A stretch of 64,000 nucleotides of DNA from Haemaphysalis longicornis. Its lineage: Eukaryota > Arthropoda > Arachnida > Ixodida > Ixodidae. Under the pieces are notes generated by a model. It was given only the letters and a program-made list of their open reading frames with translations. It was not told where the DNA came from and searched no databases. A program made the position numbers and the translations under genes. The stretch lies in contig JABSTR010001640.1 in NCBI GenBank assembly GCA_013339765.2, positions 272,501-336,500 of the forward strand, given 5' to 3'. This document shows, piece after piece, positions 21,426 to 64,000 of the stretch. Numbering within the stretch: the first letter of the stretch is position 1; every line of letters starts with the position of its first letter.

Positions 21426-24400
21426 TCCCTAGAAATGATTCTTAATAATTTCTCGGGTAATACGTTTCGGGATAGTTTTGATAACGTAAGAGTTACAGCC
21501 ATTTTCTGGGACGATACTCCCGCCGTACACGTGCATGTATTGACAGCAGAAGGGAATTCTTTACCGTTTACAACTTTGATGTGAACTAATTAATTACAAC
21601 AAATATACGAAAACTAGGCATAATGATAGAGCCACCTTGGCGGCCAATTTCAGTACGTCTTTTTCCAAGATACCATGGGTTAGATTGAGAGCTACAGAGC
21701 ATTTCACGTAAGCTGCGGTGCGAGGCGTGCGATTCTTTGTCGACGCGACCAGATAGACGCACGCAATTTTGTACAGAACCTAGCGCAAGATAGCTTTGCT
21801 CTAAAGTTTGGTACTTATGTGTACTCTATTTCGGCCAGGCAGTCTTCTCCGCATTAGTTGGCGTCCCCGTCTTCTCCGGCTCACTATACTCGGGAACAAG
21901 TCAAGAACGGCAATAGCTCATGCACGGTATCACTCCGCCTAAGCGACGGACCCGGATGTCAACGGGCGCGCGCGTTTTGAAAGGAGATTGCCATGAATGG
22001 CGTGGTACATCCTGCCTTTTCTCACATTGTTTGTCGGCGCTGAAGTAATTTAAAAGCATATTAAGTAAAAATCACGGAAACGGCTCGTGCCTTGTTCAAA
22101 ATATTCCCAGTACCGCACTACTTGCGCCGCGTGGAGTAACATCTGGCTGCGGTGATTAGGAACAGTGGCAACTTCGGTTGCCGACATTGCCTGCTCTTCC
22201 TCGCCTGCTCAATACCTCCAGATTGTCGCGTGCGAATCGATAGTCGAGGGCAAAGCGGCGGTCTTAATTACTTGCGTAAAAAGCGAGCGCTGTTACACAA
22301 TAGCGGAGCGGCCGGCCTCGCGCCAGGAGGCGGCGGCAATTTCACATCCTCACCAGAGCCGCACACGCTATCGCCGAATCGTCAAACATGGTTTTCTGTC
22401 GTGTCACGTCATCCCGTTGTACGTGCACGCCAGCAGCCACACTTGTGCAACATAGTCTGCTCACCTGTGCACAAAGTAAAGTCCAAACAACAGCTTGTTT
22501 GCCTCGCGCACTTCTTTCGCCGTCTCCAGCCACGACGTTTTGTTATCTTACAAATGAGCCTGCAGGGGTTACTAAACTCCGACGAATTATCCGCAACCTG
22601 CGCCAGTGGTCTGGCAGATAACGTGCAGCGTGAGGATATCTCTACCGGGGACTTCTCGGTGCGCGTAGGTGCGCACAAAGTCATTCGTGATCTGTAACGA
22701 GCTCAGGCTACTGCGGGAAAGCGACTGTGGCCTCTCGATGCGCCTCGAAGATAGGAGGCGCCCACGGCGGGGCAGATGCCCCGTCCTTCGCTCGTCGGCC
22801 TTTCGCACGGCGCGCCGTCGCGTGCCTCACGCCGTGCTCGCTTGTTTTTCGGAGAAGGCTCATTACGAGCGCGCCCGGGTTCCCAGGGCTGTGCCGAAGC
22901 AGCGCCCATTTGCATGACGCGCGCCGGTGCGCGCTGGCCGCTGGCGTTCTGCAATGACGTCAAACGTGGACCCGTTTCTTCTGCGCGTGCTGAGGTACGC
23001 ACAGCACAGTCGTGTTCGTCTTGGACACTCGTAATGGAGGAACACACCACAGCGCGAAGGTAGACGGAGAGTGCGAGAGAACACGATACACGCGTTGAGT
23101 ACCACAGCTGAGTGCTAACTTGCCCAACAACGAATTTTTTTTTTTGAAAAGTCGAGTGGGTCCTCCACCACTCGTAAAAAAAGGCGAAGCTTGAGGCGGC
23201 GTGTAGTGAGCAACGTAGTGGTTCGCGCATGTTCTTTGTGCTCAAGGGGCGGCCGGAGTCATTTACCGGCACGTTAAGATCCTAGTGCCTGCTTTCAAAA
23301 CAAGGGCTGCTTTTGATGTGCTGTTCCTGTACCATAACTTACTTGTGCCCGTAAGGATCTTCCGCACGCATCATTGGTCACCCTCGTCCTTGGTAGGAAG
23401 AAATAATTGGCTGTCAGGTCCGTTCCCGGTTTTGGTTCTGGTAGGACTAAAGGGTGCAGTGCCCTGTTGCAAGCTACAGCCTGGCTGACCTCGCCTCCTG
23501 CCCGAGATCCGAAGAGTTCTCTCGCGAAGCTCCACAACACATTCCTTGTCGGCGTGTGCTAAACCTGTGAGCACGCGCTCGTTCTATGCTTCCTGGCGGA
23601 GCATGGAAGCAGCCTACTTCCGATAACCGTGGGGCGGCCACCACGCACGCGTGTGTAAGAAGCAAGGCACGTCAACTTTGGACTTTGTACCCACTGACCA
23701 ATGAGCCGAAGTTTTGTTTGTTCAGTTGTGAGTGATTGTACAAACGTGTCACAAGATACTTAAAAGCAGATCTTCGAACGCACATAATCCTGTTTTCCGC
23801 TTGCCGGAAACGTCGCCTAAGTTAAGCCTGTACTAGAGCATTGCCAGCAGCCCGTGTTGAAAGTGTATACCGTGAAGTGTTCTTTTCAAAAACAGAGGCT
23901 TCTACCATGGCGCATCGCTTTGATATAACTGAAAGAAACCGGCTATAGTGTAACCAACTGAATAACGAAGTCTTTTTGCGCGCGATTGACCCGGAGTTGA
24001 AATGCAACTATCTCTGACGGCAATATTCACCAAATTTCCATCCCAGTTCTATTTACAACACCTAGACGCCACCTTCTTTATCAGTTCGCTAACCGGCATC
24101 CTCGCGGTGTTGGAAAAATTTGCGCTTGTGCCAATGAACACAGCCTAGAACATCAAGTCCTCTACCGCCGCCCGTTGGGAACGCTCTTTTGTTTTAATTT
24201 TACGTACGTCTCACGTCGGCGGCGTTTCACACTTTTGAGTCGAAAGCGTGTTTTGCTTGCTTGCTTCTTTGCGTGCATATATGTACGAAGAGTGTACGCG
24301 CTCTCGACGCAGACTGCCGCGTAGGGTGTCGTCGTCGAGTGCTCGTCCCCCGCAAGCAGGTCGCCGTCAGCCTTTCTTTTGCCCGGTGGGCGAGCCGCAG

Positions 24401-25462
24401 GAAACGCGCCTCGTACCGTCACAACTTGCGAAACGCAGCCACGCAGTTAAGCAGTCGACGACGCCGTCTCGTCTGGGCCGCCTGAAGCGCGCTCGGCATC
24501 TTTTCGTTGTGCTTCCTCGTCTATGCGTTATCTGCACCCCGGCGAAAGAATGCACCTCGCCCCGGCAATTCTGTGCAGGATGGGCCGTCTCGCTAGAAGG
24601 AGGTGTGGGGGGAGACGTCACCTCGTAGCGCACGCCAGTAAACGGGTACGTTGCACAGAGGTGTCCTTGAGCCGGCTTGAAATTTTACGGCGGGCATCTG
24701 TGCGCCATTGCTACGTGGGCCCCTCGGCAGTAGGACTGCGTGTCCGATTCGCCTTTAAATTTACGTCCCAGCGATGAAGCTGTTAGCTGCGAAGGACGTG
24801 CATTGTTGGTCAGTTGATTTACGATATGGCAGTTTTACACCAGATCAAAAGTAGTTAGTGTTCGTGTGGTTGGAAACTATACGGCGACGCCAGCCTATAT
24901 TGTTTTTCTTTGGACTAGATTTGCACTGGCTTTTATTCCGTTTTGTGTAGCGTGCAGCCCATAACAACCTGGATAATTATTTAAAGAACAAACTCACGAA
25001 CAAAAATGACTGTGAAGGTAGCAGCATTCTATTTCTGCGCCGTTTACATTCCTCGCCGTTTGTCTGTTCCGTCTTTTAGGCGAAGCTTTTATGGCTAAAG
25101 GATACGGAATTTTATCACGCCCGCGCGCGCGCGGGAGGAAATCAATGTGGGAAAGCCAACTTGCAAAGAGTAAGTTAAAAATGGGCCAACCCTTGCGTCC
25201 ATGCGAGCATTATGTGCACGCGATCAGGCAGGCATCTCAAGGGTGTTACGCGGCGTCCTTCGGTGTGCGGGATAATTTTATTTTGATCCACAGTAACATG
25301 AGGAGAAGCATACGTAGCCGGATAAAAGGTTTCTAGGAGACACAACATTCCACTCCCTACTAGCGAGACGAGGGACATGGTACAATGGTCCCAAGGGGGG
25401 GCTCGAGACCAACGGACTCTACCGGTGCTAGGTGACATCAGTAGCTGAATGGTGGGATATAC
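21426..25462. other. About 4 kb without a recognised gene
   Basis: GC-rich blocks around 22.2-23.1 kb and 24.2-24.7 kb hold many overlapping short open frames on both strands, as expected by chance in GC-rich DNA. None shows a domain, splice pattern or repeat that I can support. Confidence 0.4.
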
Positions 25463-25465
25463 ACT

Positions 25466-25560
<95 letters not shown>

Positions 25561-25580
25561 TTTGTTTGTTTGTTTATTTA
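25463..25580. repeat. (TTTA)n microsatellite
   Basis: About 118 bp of TTTA/TTTG units. A smaller (TTTA)n run occurs at 26133-26155. Confidence 0.95.
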
Positions 25581-28500
25581 CCGCAGAGCTGTTTAGGCCG
25601 ACACAAAATCAGTCCTGCGTAGACAGAAAACCCCGAGCGCACGTGAGCGCGTGCCTTACGGCGACCGCTCGGCGTCGTCCAGGCTTGCGCGTGGGCTTGC
25701 GCCACATACTACCGTCTTCGTCGTCGTCTTCATGTAGCGACCGGCGCACCACGGGTCCGCCGCGCTGAAGACGGCGACGACAAATCTGTCAAGCCATCCT
25801 TCACAATCCACAAGTGGAGACGGCCACCGGAGTAGCTCACGAAGAAGTGGAGGCCTACCGAGACGAGGACGCGCTGCAAGAGGATTTGCCCTACGCGGTT
25901 GGGCCGTCGGCAGACGACGACGTAGGGAATGTCGACGATTGCTACTGAATAAGACCCTGTACATACTTTAGTGGTCTTTGCTTCACAATGCCGTCCAAAG
26001 CGGCTTAGCACTGCTGGGGTCCGGCTGCCATCTCTCTCCTGGGATCTACTGTCAGTGTGGGGCGAAGCTAGGTCGACACCCAGAGCTGCTGTTTCTCCAG
26101 CCTTGCACCACTAGTGCAAGCTGCGCTAATTTTATTTATTTATTTATTTATTGAAAGAGCCCATAAACAACCAATAAAACGTATTAACAAGCTATATACA
26201 AAACGTATACGTATAAGCGTATATACAAAATACAGGCTATGCGGTAATCAACAGGCAAAAAAAGATTCGATAAATACGTAGGGTTGTACGTTCTGTGTAT
26301 GAACGGAGGTGCACAATATGTTAAGGTACAAGAAAGTCAACACCTTGGAAATCAAGCCTATAGCTTGTATTCACCGGCGAGGCACGCATGCAGGCAACCA
26401 TGTGAGTGCGCCGTCACTGGTTACGTCGGGATCCGCGGGATGGCGTGCTAAGCGCATGATGTGTGATGGACGTTCCAAACTCTACCCCACCGAACGCAAA
26501 GTAATGCATCAAGTCCAATGTGGAGTGCGATTAATAGCACCTCTGTTGACACCACCGTCGAGAATCGGTGTTGAAACGGAGCAGACGACGCACGCCGGTG
26601 TTTGTATTTGTCTTCGGCGTGCGAGCGCAGTGGCACAAGCCGCGCCATGTCCGTGCCGTTTCGAGTGTTGCCAAGCGAAGAAATACCTAAACGTTTCAAT
26701 GGAATAGCACCTATAAGATGCCGCGCTTGTTAGACGAATACCGATGCAATGCAAAGGATGTTTTATATATGGGACGCAAGTCATGAAAAGTGCGGGGAAA
26801 GAGTTTGAATGAAAATTCTAATTCCTTACACGCCCGAATACTGAAAAGTTACCAAATGGCATTTCTAGAGAATGCAAGATTGCTGTCCTCTGGGATCGTG
26901 GACATGTGCACATTACAGATATGTTATCGCTAGCTTCGATATGGAAATATATTTGTGGAAGAAGAGGTCTTCTTGGCACATGATGGCGAACAGATTTTTT
27001 TTAATACCGGGCAATCATGTTTCGTAAATATATTTTTAAGCAGTAACTTTAAAAAGTCGACATTAAAGAAGTCGCTCCTGGTGCACCTCGTCTGCAGGCT
27101 GTACGGCCTGAAGTGTAGGGTATTAAAAACTCGATGACCTCGTACCTTCGAAAAAAATGCGCGCCAATCAACCCTGTGAAGGTGGTGGGTAAGCGAAGAC
27201 GTACACGACACCAACAATGATTACCCATGCGATGTAACTTGAATTCACACACGTGGCTCTGAAAAGAGTGAAACGAGAGACAAGTGAAATTCACTTAACC
27301 ACACCCTTTATTACTTCAAAGAGATAATCTGTGCTAAGGTCAAATCAATGCATGATTCATGAACGGTGGTTGGTTGAGTTGTATTGGAACGCATGAGTGG
27401 AAACCCTTTTTTATATAAAATTAAAGGAAGCTCAAACCTGGTGTTAGACGATCTCACTTCTCCTCCATCTCTTCCGCTGCCGACGGAAGCGACGAGATCG
27501 GCAGCAGAGACGGGGGAGAAGTGCGATCCCTTGCGTTAATTGGTAAGCTCCTTTTAATTTTTTATGACTCCTAGCGCATGCGCAAGGCGCGCACATGGCC
27601 GCTACCTGTGCCGTGGGTGGAGCGCACAGCGGCACGAGAGGTCGCGTGACGATATCACGCGGCATTCAGCGAGAACGCAGGGGGTAAACCCGCAGGTGTG
27701 CACGGTGAGTGCGCCGTCTGTCGCCCCGCTTTCCGCGTGGGCTCGTATCTCAATCGTAAGACAACGAGATCTCGCTCCGTTTCTCTATTCGTTCCAGGTT
27801 CTATTCCTGGCAGTGCCGGTAACTTCTTTTATTTGTTCGCGGGAGTTTTCTGTTGGCACCAACGGTCCCAACAGAACCCTTGGGGAGTAGAGGTGAAAAT
27901 CTTCGCTTAAAAATATTTCGGATAATCTCACCTGAACGCTCTAGAACCGGAGAGATGCGCTATAACTGAGGCAGTTCTATATTGCTGAACCCAAAATGAG
28001 CTTCGCAAGAATCAGGGCTCTGTAGATCGCGGAAAAGCACGATTCCCGTCTGAGCTCTTCCGTGGCAGACGAAATAGCTACAAGCGTACGGAAAAGAAGA
28101 AAGGGTACGGGAGTTTACGTGAGAGCTGAGCATCCGAAATTGCACTTAAGTCGCGCGTAATCGTAACCGGTTTCACCTTTTTCGTATCACAGTAGCAGGC
28201 GAATGAGGAAGACGACGTTTTGCGGGTGTAGACAATAACTACGGTTTTAATGTAGGAGCATCACTCACGCGTTGCTATAAGCTCAGCTGGAGAAAAACGC
28301 GCGTTTGTAAATCGGCGCGACCGAACCGTGCGACCGGAAGCTGTTGAAAAGAAAAAGCGTTGCTTGAGTGTGTCGATGTCGGCAAACTTCTTCTGTCTGG
28401 CGAGCAATTAAAAAATGTCCTAGGGCCTTTGTATTTTGATATCACCGCTTATATTGCCCTAGAAAGATGTTTTCTCAGCAATACATTTCTGTAAAATAGT

Positions 28501-28587
28501 AAAACCAATTTTAACGATTTCAAAATTTTCTCTCTCTAAACGTGGCTCCCCCACAGTATGTGTTGCAGTGAAGCCTACTCGTAAACA
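25581..28587. other. About 3 kb without a recognised gene
   Basis: Apart from the small TTTA run at 26133-26155 I see no gene, SINE or LINE here. Confidence 0.35.
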
Positions 28588-28588
28588 A

Positions 28589-29287
28589 TTGGCCGCGTAT
28601 CTGCACCTTTTGTTGCACATGTCGGCGAAAGACGATAGTCGACTGGCGCCCCTGCCAAGTAAATGCATCCCTTCTCTTTCCCGCTCACCTCTCATGCTGT
28701 GCCCTTCCCGTCTTGTTCCTTCCAAGATGAACACGCGAGAGGTATGCTCAAGACAATTTAAATTTACCGCGTTCCACTGCTCCAAGTCAGGTGCCTCGAT
28801 GCCAGCGCTGCCTACTACTACAACGTTTGTAGAACCATGATGCCCCACTGCGCGAGCGTTCCAAGCGGAACGTGTATCCCACCTAGTGGAACCTTTCGTT
28901 GCCGTTGCCTTTTGACTTCTTAAATGACGCCAGGAGGTAGCGCTGGCAACAGCAGGTGACGGTTTTCTGCCGTTGATGTATTATTTCATTTGCTATCGCA
29001 AAAACCAAGCATTCATGATTTTTTTAATAAAGGAACACTTAAAATATCACTTATGGATTGATTTTCTGCCATATATTTTGTTTAATATCTTGATCTTGTT
29101 CAACAGTGTTGACAAGTATGAACGCTGACACCGGACTTAGACGTTTAGATTTGGCTGTGAGCATATAAGACTATTGCGCAGATTTTATTTTACTTTGGCC
29201 AGGTGGCTGAATCGAGTCCGAGACAGACAGACATACAGACAGACCACAATTTCTGCGTTTAAGTAGCCCAAGAAAGACTATCGTCTT
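28589..29287 (+). repeat. Repeat family D, copy 1
   Basis: Begins TTGGCCGCGTATCTGC, carries GACGATAGTCGACTGGCGCC near its left end and ends with GACTATCGTCTT at 29276-29287. AAGACGATAGTC near the left end and GACTATCGTCTT at the right are reverse complements. Other copies: 39771-40182 plus 42021-42472, and 45831-46533. It has no coding capacity and an internal (GACA)n segment of variable length. Confidence 0.75.
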
Positions 29288-29864
29288 AAAAAAATTGCGT
29301 TCCTGCATGTTTTGCGACATCCATACGTAAACATAGCAGCACAAAACTAGCGGCTCTAGACTCAACGATATAACTGATCCACAGAACCCAGCGTCACTAA
29401 ATAAAGGATTTTGACGCTAACAGAACCCATCAAGAAGTGACGGTCACGCAGTCTCTAGTAGTGCCCACGTAGTTTGTGTACGTGTGGTTGGAAGTGGGGG
29501 AGATTTAGAGCGATGTAGTCATTGGTGCACAGAAGAGAAGGGGCGTGAACGTCCTCTTGTAGTTTGCATCTACTTTTAGGAGGCAGTAGTGTCCGTAAAC
29601 GTTTCATAGCGTCTGCAAACTGCCCCACTATAGGGAGAAAACGTGTACAGCTCGGATGATTTCACCGCGTGTTGTTTTGGTGGACGCCGCAGTGTTAGCG
29701 CTCACCCGAAAACTGAAAAATAATTTACACCCCTAAGGAGAAGTTTGGCGGTCCATGACTAACACCCTGACACCCTAGCGAAAACACAAGAAAGCGCACC
29801 TTTACAGGGTGTTGTGTCGTGTAAAGCATCGTGTAAAGCATCCTTCTTGTGTTTTAGGGGCGAC
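29288..29864. other. No recognised feature
   Basis: About 580 bp of mixed DNA with no supported gene. Confidence 0.35.
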
Positions 29865-31125
<1,261 letters not shown>

Positions 31126-31126
31126 C

Positions 31127-31290
31127 AAAGACAAGAGACTTTCACAGCAAGGCTGTATGCCTCTACCCCCCCTCCAATGGTTTCATCTTCGTTGGCAAAA
31201 ACGCCAACGCGCCAAGAATACACTTATACACTGCATGCTTCACCCCTGCCCAGGTTTCACGTTAGCGGAGATGGCCCGGGAGTTTCTTTT
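31127..31290 (-). repeat. Repeat family C, inverted copy
   Basis: Inverse of 12306-12470: starts CAAAGACAAGAGACTTTCAC and ends GTTAGCGGAGATGGCCCGGG. It abuts the 5' end of the minus-strand LINE. Confidence 0.7.
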
Positions 31291-32739
31291 TTTTCTTTTT
31301 GATCGCTCTGTGAGGATGTGTAAACGATTCTACAGTGCAGTAAGTATGCCGGTGTACTGCACAGCTCCTACAGCGCGGTTGCGTGCACCGTTGCCGGGAC
31401 GCCGTCAGATGCAGGGGCGTGATTTACGGGGGGGCCCTGACAGGACGCGTTATTATGCAAATATTTCTAATCGAGGCGGACGTGGAATGCCGCGGAGTGT
31501 GGGGCGGCGGAAAACGGCGTTGGGGACGTGCGTTTCGCGTTCTTACGCTGGAGATGACGGGCAGTTTTGCACGCCCAGGTGTCATCAAGCGGCTCGTTCC
31601 TCTTTTCGCGCAGCGATGACTGTAAGGCCTACACCCGGCGGTAAAATGATCGTCGTTCAAGAAAGCGAATTCTCCTCTGGGTGCGGAAGGGAAAGACCGA
31701 TAGATTTGGGGCGTCATTCCTGTATGCAACACGGAAGGACAATCTCAAGTGGTCATCAAATGGTTCGTTATATCCGATATTCGTTGTAACCTAGATGTAA
31801 AAATCGGCTGTAACAAATCGACAACCTGGCTCGCGCAAAAATACTTGATACAAAAAATGCATTTTTAAGGCTTAAAAATCCACAGTAAACAAGGCAACCC
31901 TTACCTTTCTCCTTGTTGAATTTCAAGCTGAATGAGCAGGGACATGAGTACGTGAAATTACAACAGAACAGAATTCAGTTGACAAAAAAAGCCTTCTATT
32001 TATTGATGAAGGATGTGATCATCATCTGGTGTCTACTCAGCACTGAGCAGGATGGAGTTTTCCACAGTGTCCACGAACAAAAGGGCCTTTACACTTATGC
32101 AGTTCAGGAGGACATTTTGTTCTTTTTTTTTTAAAGTAGGTTCTCAGACGCCTGGTCAATATTTTGTATTTATATCCGATATCACGGCGCGGCTCACGGT
32201 TTCAGTTTCGTTATAAGAGAATAAGTGTCATTGAAATAAAGCGTGACCATCCAAACTTTGTTTTTTTTAGGTGAGGTATTTTTTATTTCAAATTATCGTT
32301 ATTACATCGCAAGGGTGACGATAAAAGCTGCATAGAAGCAGCTTGACAAGCCCGTCAGCCTAATTCAAACGTCAAGCAGCAGACGGCAAATATTCATGCT
32401 GTACAGCTTCTACAGTAATAAACACAAAACACACCAAAGTATCGCAATTCTATTGCGATAAGAAAAATATGCAAAGTAAAAAAAAATATATGCACGCTAA
32501 CAACTAAACAAAGAAACGATATTGTATTCGAAAAACATGAGAACACTGCATGAAAATCATATTTTTTCTGGAAAAAAAGACAAACAAGAAAAAGAGAAAC
32601 AAACAACGAGGCACATACTGAAATATACAAAATGCAAATAGTGTCAGTTTACAAAAATGCACCGGTAAACAAAAGTGATAATAAAAATGTATACATATGA
32701 GCTACTGCATACAACAGAACAAGAATAAGCCCTTCAAGA
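31291..32739. other. No recognised gene; possible Tigger interior
   Basis: ATGGTTCGTTATATCCGATA near 31758 and TATATCCGATATCACGGCG near 32170 resemble subterminal parts of Tigger-like elements, but no left terminus was found. The rest is AT-rich and unassigned. Confidence 0.35.
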
Positions 32740-32803
32740 GAACATTTACTTCGCTATAGCGCGTAATTCGCTATATCCATTTTAGTTATAACGAGGTTCA
32801 ACT
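32740..32803. mobile_element. Right end of a Tigger-like element (partial)
   Basis: Ends AGTTATAACGAGGTTCAACTG followed by TA, with TTCGCTATAGCGC and TTCGCTATATCC just inside. This is the typical terminus of Tigger/mariner elements. The matching left end was not located, so extent is uncertain. Confidence 0.45.
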
Positions 32804-33060
32804 GTATCGCTACAAGAACGCGTGCGAGGCGATGGACCCTACCGAAATCACCTTAAATGTCAAATTTCGGGGCGTTGACGCACACGGGCACGCAGTAAGA
32901 TTGTGTAGCGATTGAGCTTGCGTGAAACAAACCAAAAAAGGCGAGCAAGCAATGTGCTTACATTTGCGGCCATTGCTCCAAAAGAGACAACGTAGTACAT
33001 GCAAGGGTATGTGAGGGCCTATGCAGGAAGATACGCGCGCTTTGATTTTCTCTTCTCTAC

Positions 33061-33066
33061 TTTATT
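33061..33066 (-). promoter_or_regulatory. Polyadenylation signal of the lipase gene
   Basis: AATAAA on the minus strand, 173 bp beyond the lipase stop codon at 33239-33241. It is the first such hexamer downstream. Confidence 0.65.
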
Positions 33067-33238
33067 TGTTTAGTCCAGAGTCTATCTGCAACAAATCCGT
33101 ACAGTTTCCGATCAGCGTTTGTGATGTCTCGATCCCTGTACAATTACTTGCCTTCCCGCTGTCCGCCTTTGTTCGGTGAAGACAGACCGGCTGCACTGTA
33201 GACCTTACTTCAGCTGCCTAGCGCACTCCTTGAGGTGT

Positions 33239-63593
<30,355 letters not shown>

Positions 63594-64000
63594 CTGCAAA
63601 AAAAAAAAAAAAAAAAAGGCTCGGGGAACGTTCAATTCCAAGTGAACTGAAGGGGTACAAGCGATAACAAAGACGCTTTGGTGTCCGGTTGGTGAAGATG
63701 CTAACGACGGTGGTACATCCATCGCAGTAGTGGCGCGTAGCCTGCGCAAGAGAGAACTGGGCCGAAGAAGTGGTGGAAGCGGAGCTCGATCAAGGCGAGT
63801 ATGCGGAATCCCATTTTGAGTATGAAATAGTTTGCTGTCCTGACCGTTCTAACCGCACGCAATATTAATATTGCAAAATTAAGTGTGATTCCGATTCGTT
63901 ATCTACTCTCTGTGACTTACTTCCGTTGCTATTTGGGTTTCCGTAGTTGGGTTTCCGTTAAGCTTCCAATATTATTCCGTACGGTTAGGCATTGTCATGC
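63594..64000. other. Sequence upstream of lipase exon 1
   Basis: Starts with an 18-20 base A run (the polypyrimidine tract of the exon 1 acceptor on the minus strand). A 5' UTR exon ending in AT should lie here or beyond the window. I could not pick it out with confidence. Nothing else recognised. Confidence 0.4.

Noticed and set aside
22152..22697. A 181-codon gene in GC-rich DNA
   Set aside because: Overlapping open frames occur on both strands here, with no domain or splice signals to favour one.
24248..24628. A 126-codon gene
   Set aside because: Low-complexity R/S/P content in a GC-rich block with equally long frames on the other strand.

Overview
This window is animal nuclear DNA from a large, repeat-packed genome. 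It shows spliced genes with kilobase introns, AATAAA polyadenylation signals, tRNA-derived SINEs, truncated non-LTR retrotransposons, Penelope-like elements and many inverted-repeat transposons. The SINE (tRNA head, tail of long AATC repeats) resembles the Ruka family described from hard ticks. Together with the LINE and Penelope types and an arthropod-looking acid lipase, it points to an ixodid tick, probably metastriate. That assignment rests on pattern recognition, not on a database match.

Two host genes are supported. (1) On the + strand, a two-exon gene (2981-3212 and 6428-6691) encodes a four-transmembrane, MARVEL-like protein of about 164 residues; its first exon carries one extra base. 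(2) On the - strand, a nine-exon gene running from 63593 down to 33239 encodes a secreted or lysosomal acid lipase of the gastric/lysosomal lipase (LIPA/LIPF) family, about 420 residues. All eight introns have GT-AG ends and matching phases. The signal peptide, HGLG oxyanion segment, GHSQG nucleophile elbow, catalytic Asp and His and a stop codon are all present. Exons 2 and 9 carry four single-base frame disruptions, which look more like sequence error than a long-dead gene because everything else is intact.

The rest is mobile or repetitive DNA. 0-17 kb: inverted GGATT-rich repeats, LINE 3' ends, a foldback, twin palindromes, a Tigger-like element and a TTAA-ended MITE. 17.2-20.1 kb: a reverse-transcriptase/RNase H LINE interrupted by an inverted, 5'-truncated relative of itself. 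21-28 kb: mostly unrecognised sequence with simple repeats. 28-32 kb: a repeat with palindromic end motifs, a GA tract and a minus-strand LINE. 33-63.6 kb: the lipase gene, whose introns hold nested Penelope, LINE, Tigger, SINE, foldback and MITE copies, often within 30-65 bp of exon edges.

The most unusual signal is a 55-59 bp unit found twice (17.8 kb and 44.3 kb). Each copy is bounded by a different target-site duplication and each splits an open reading frame that is restored when the unit and one duplication are removed. It looks like a very small mobile sequence that I cannot assign to a known class.
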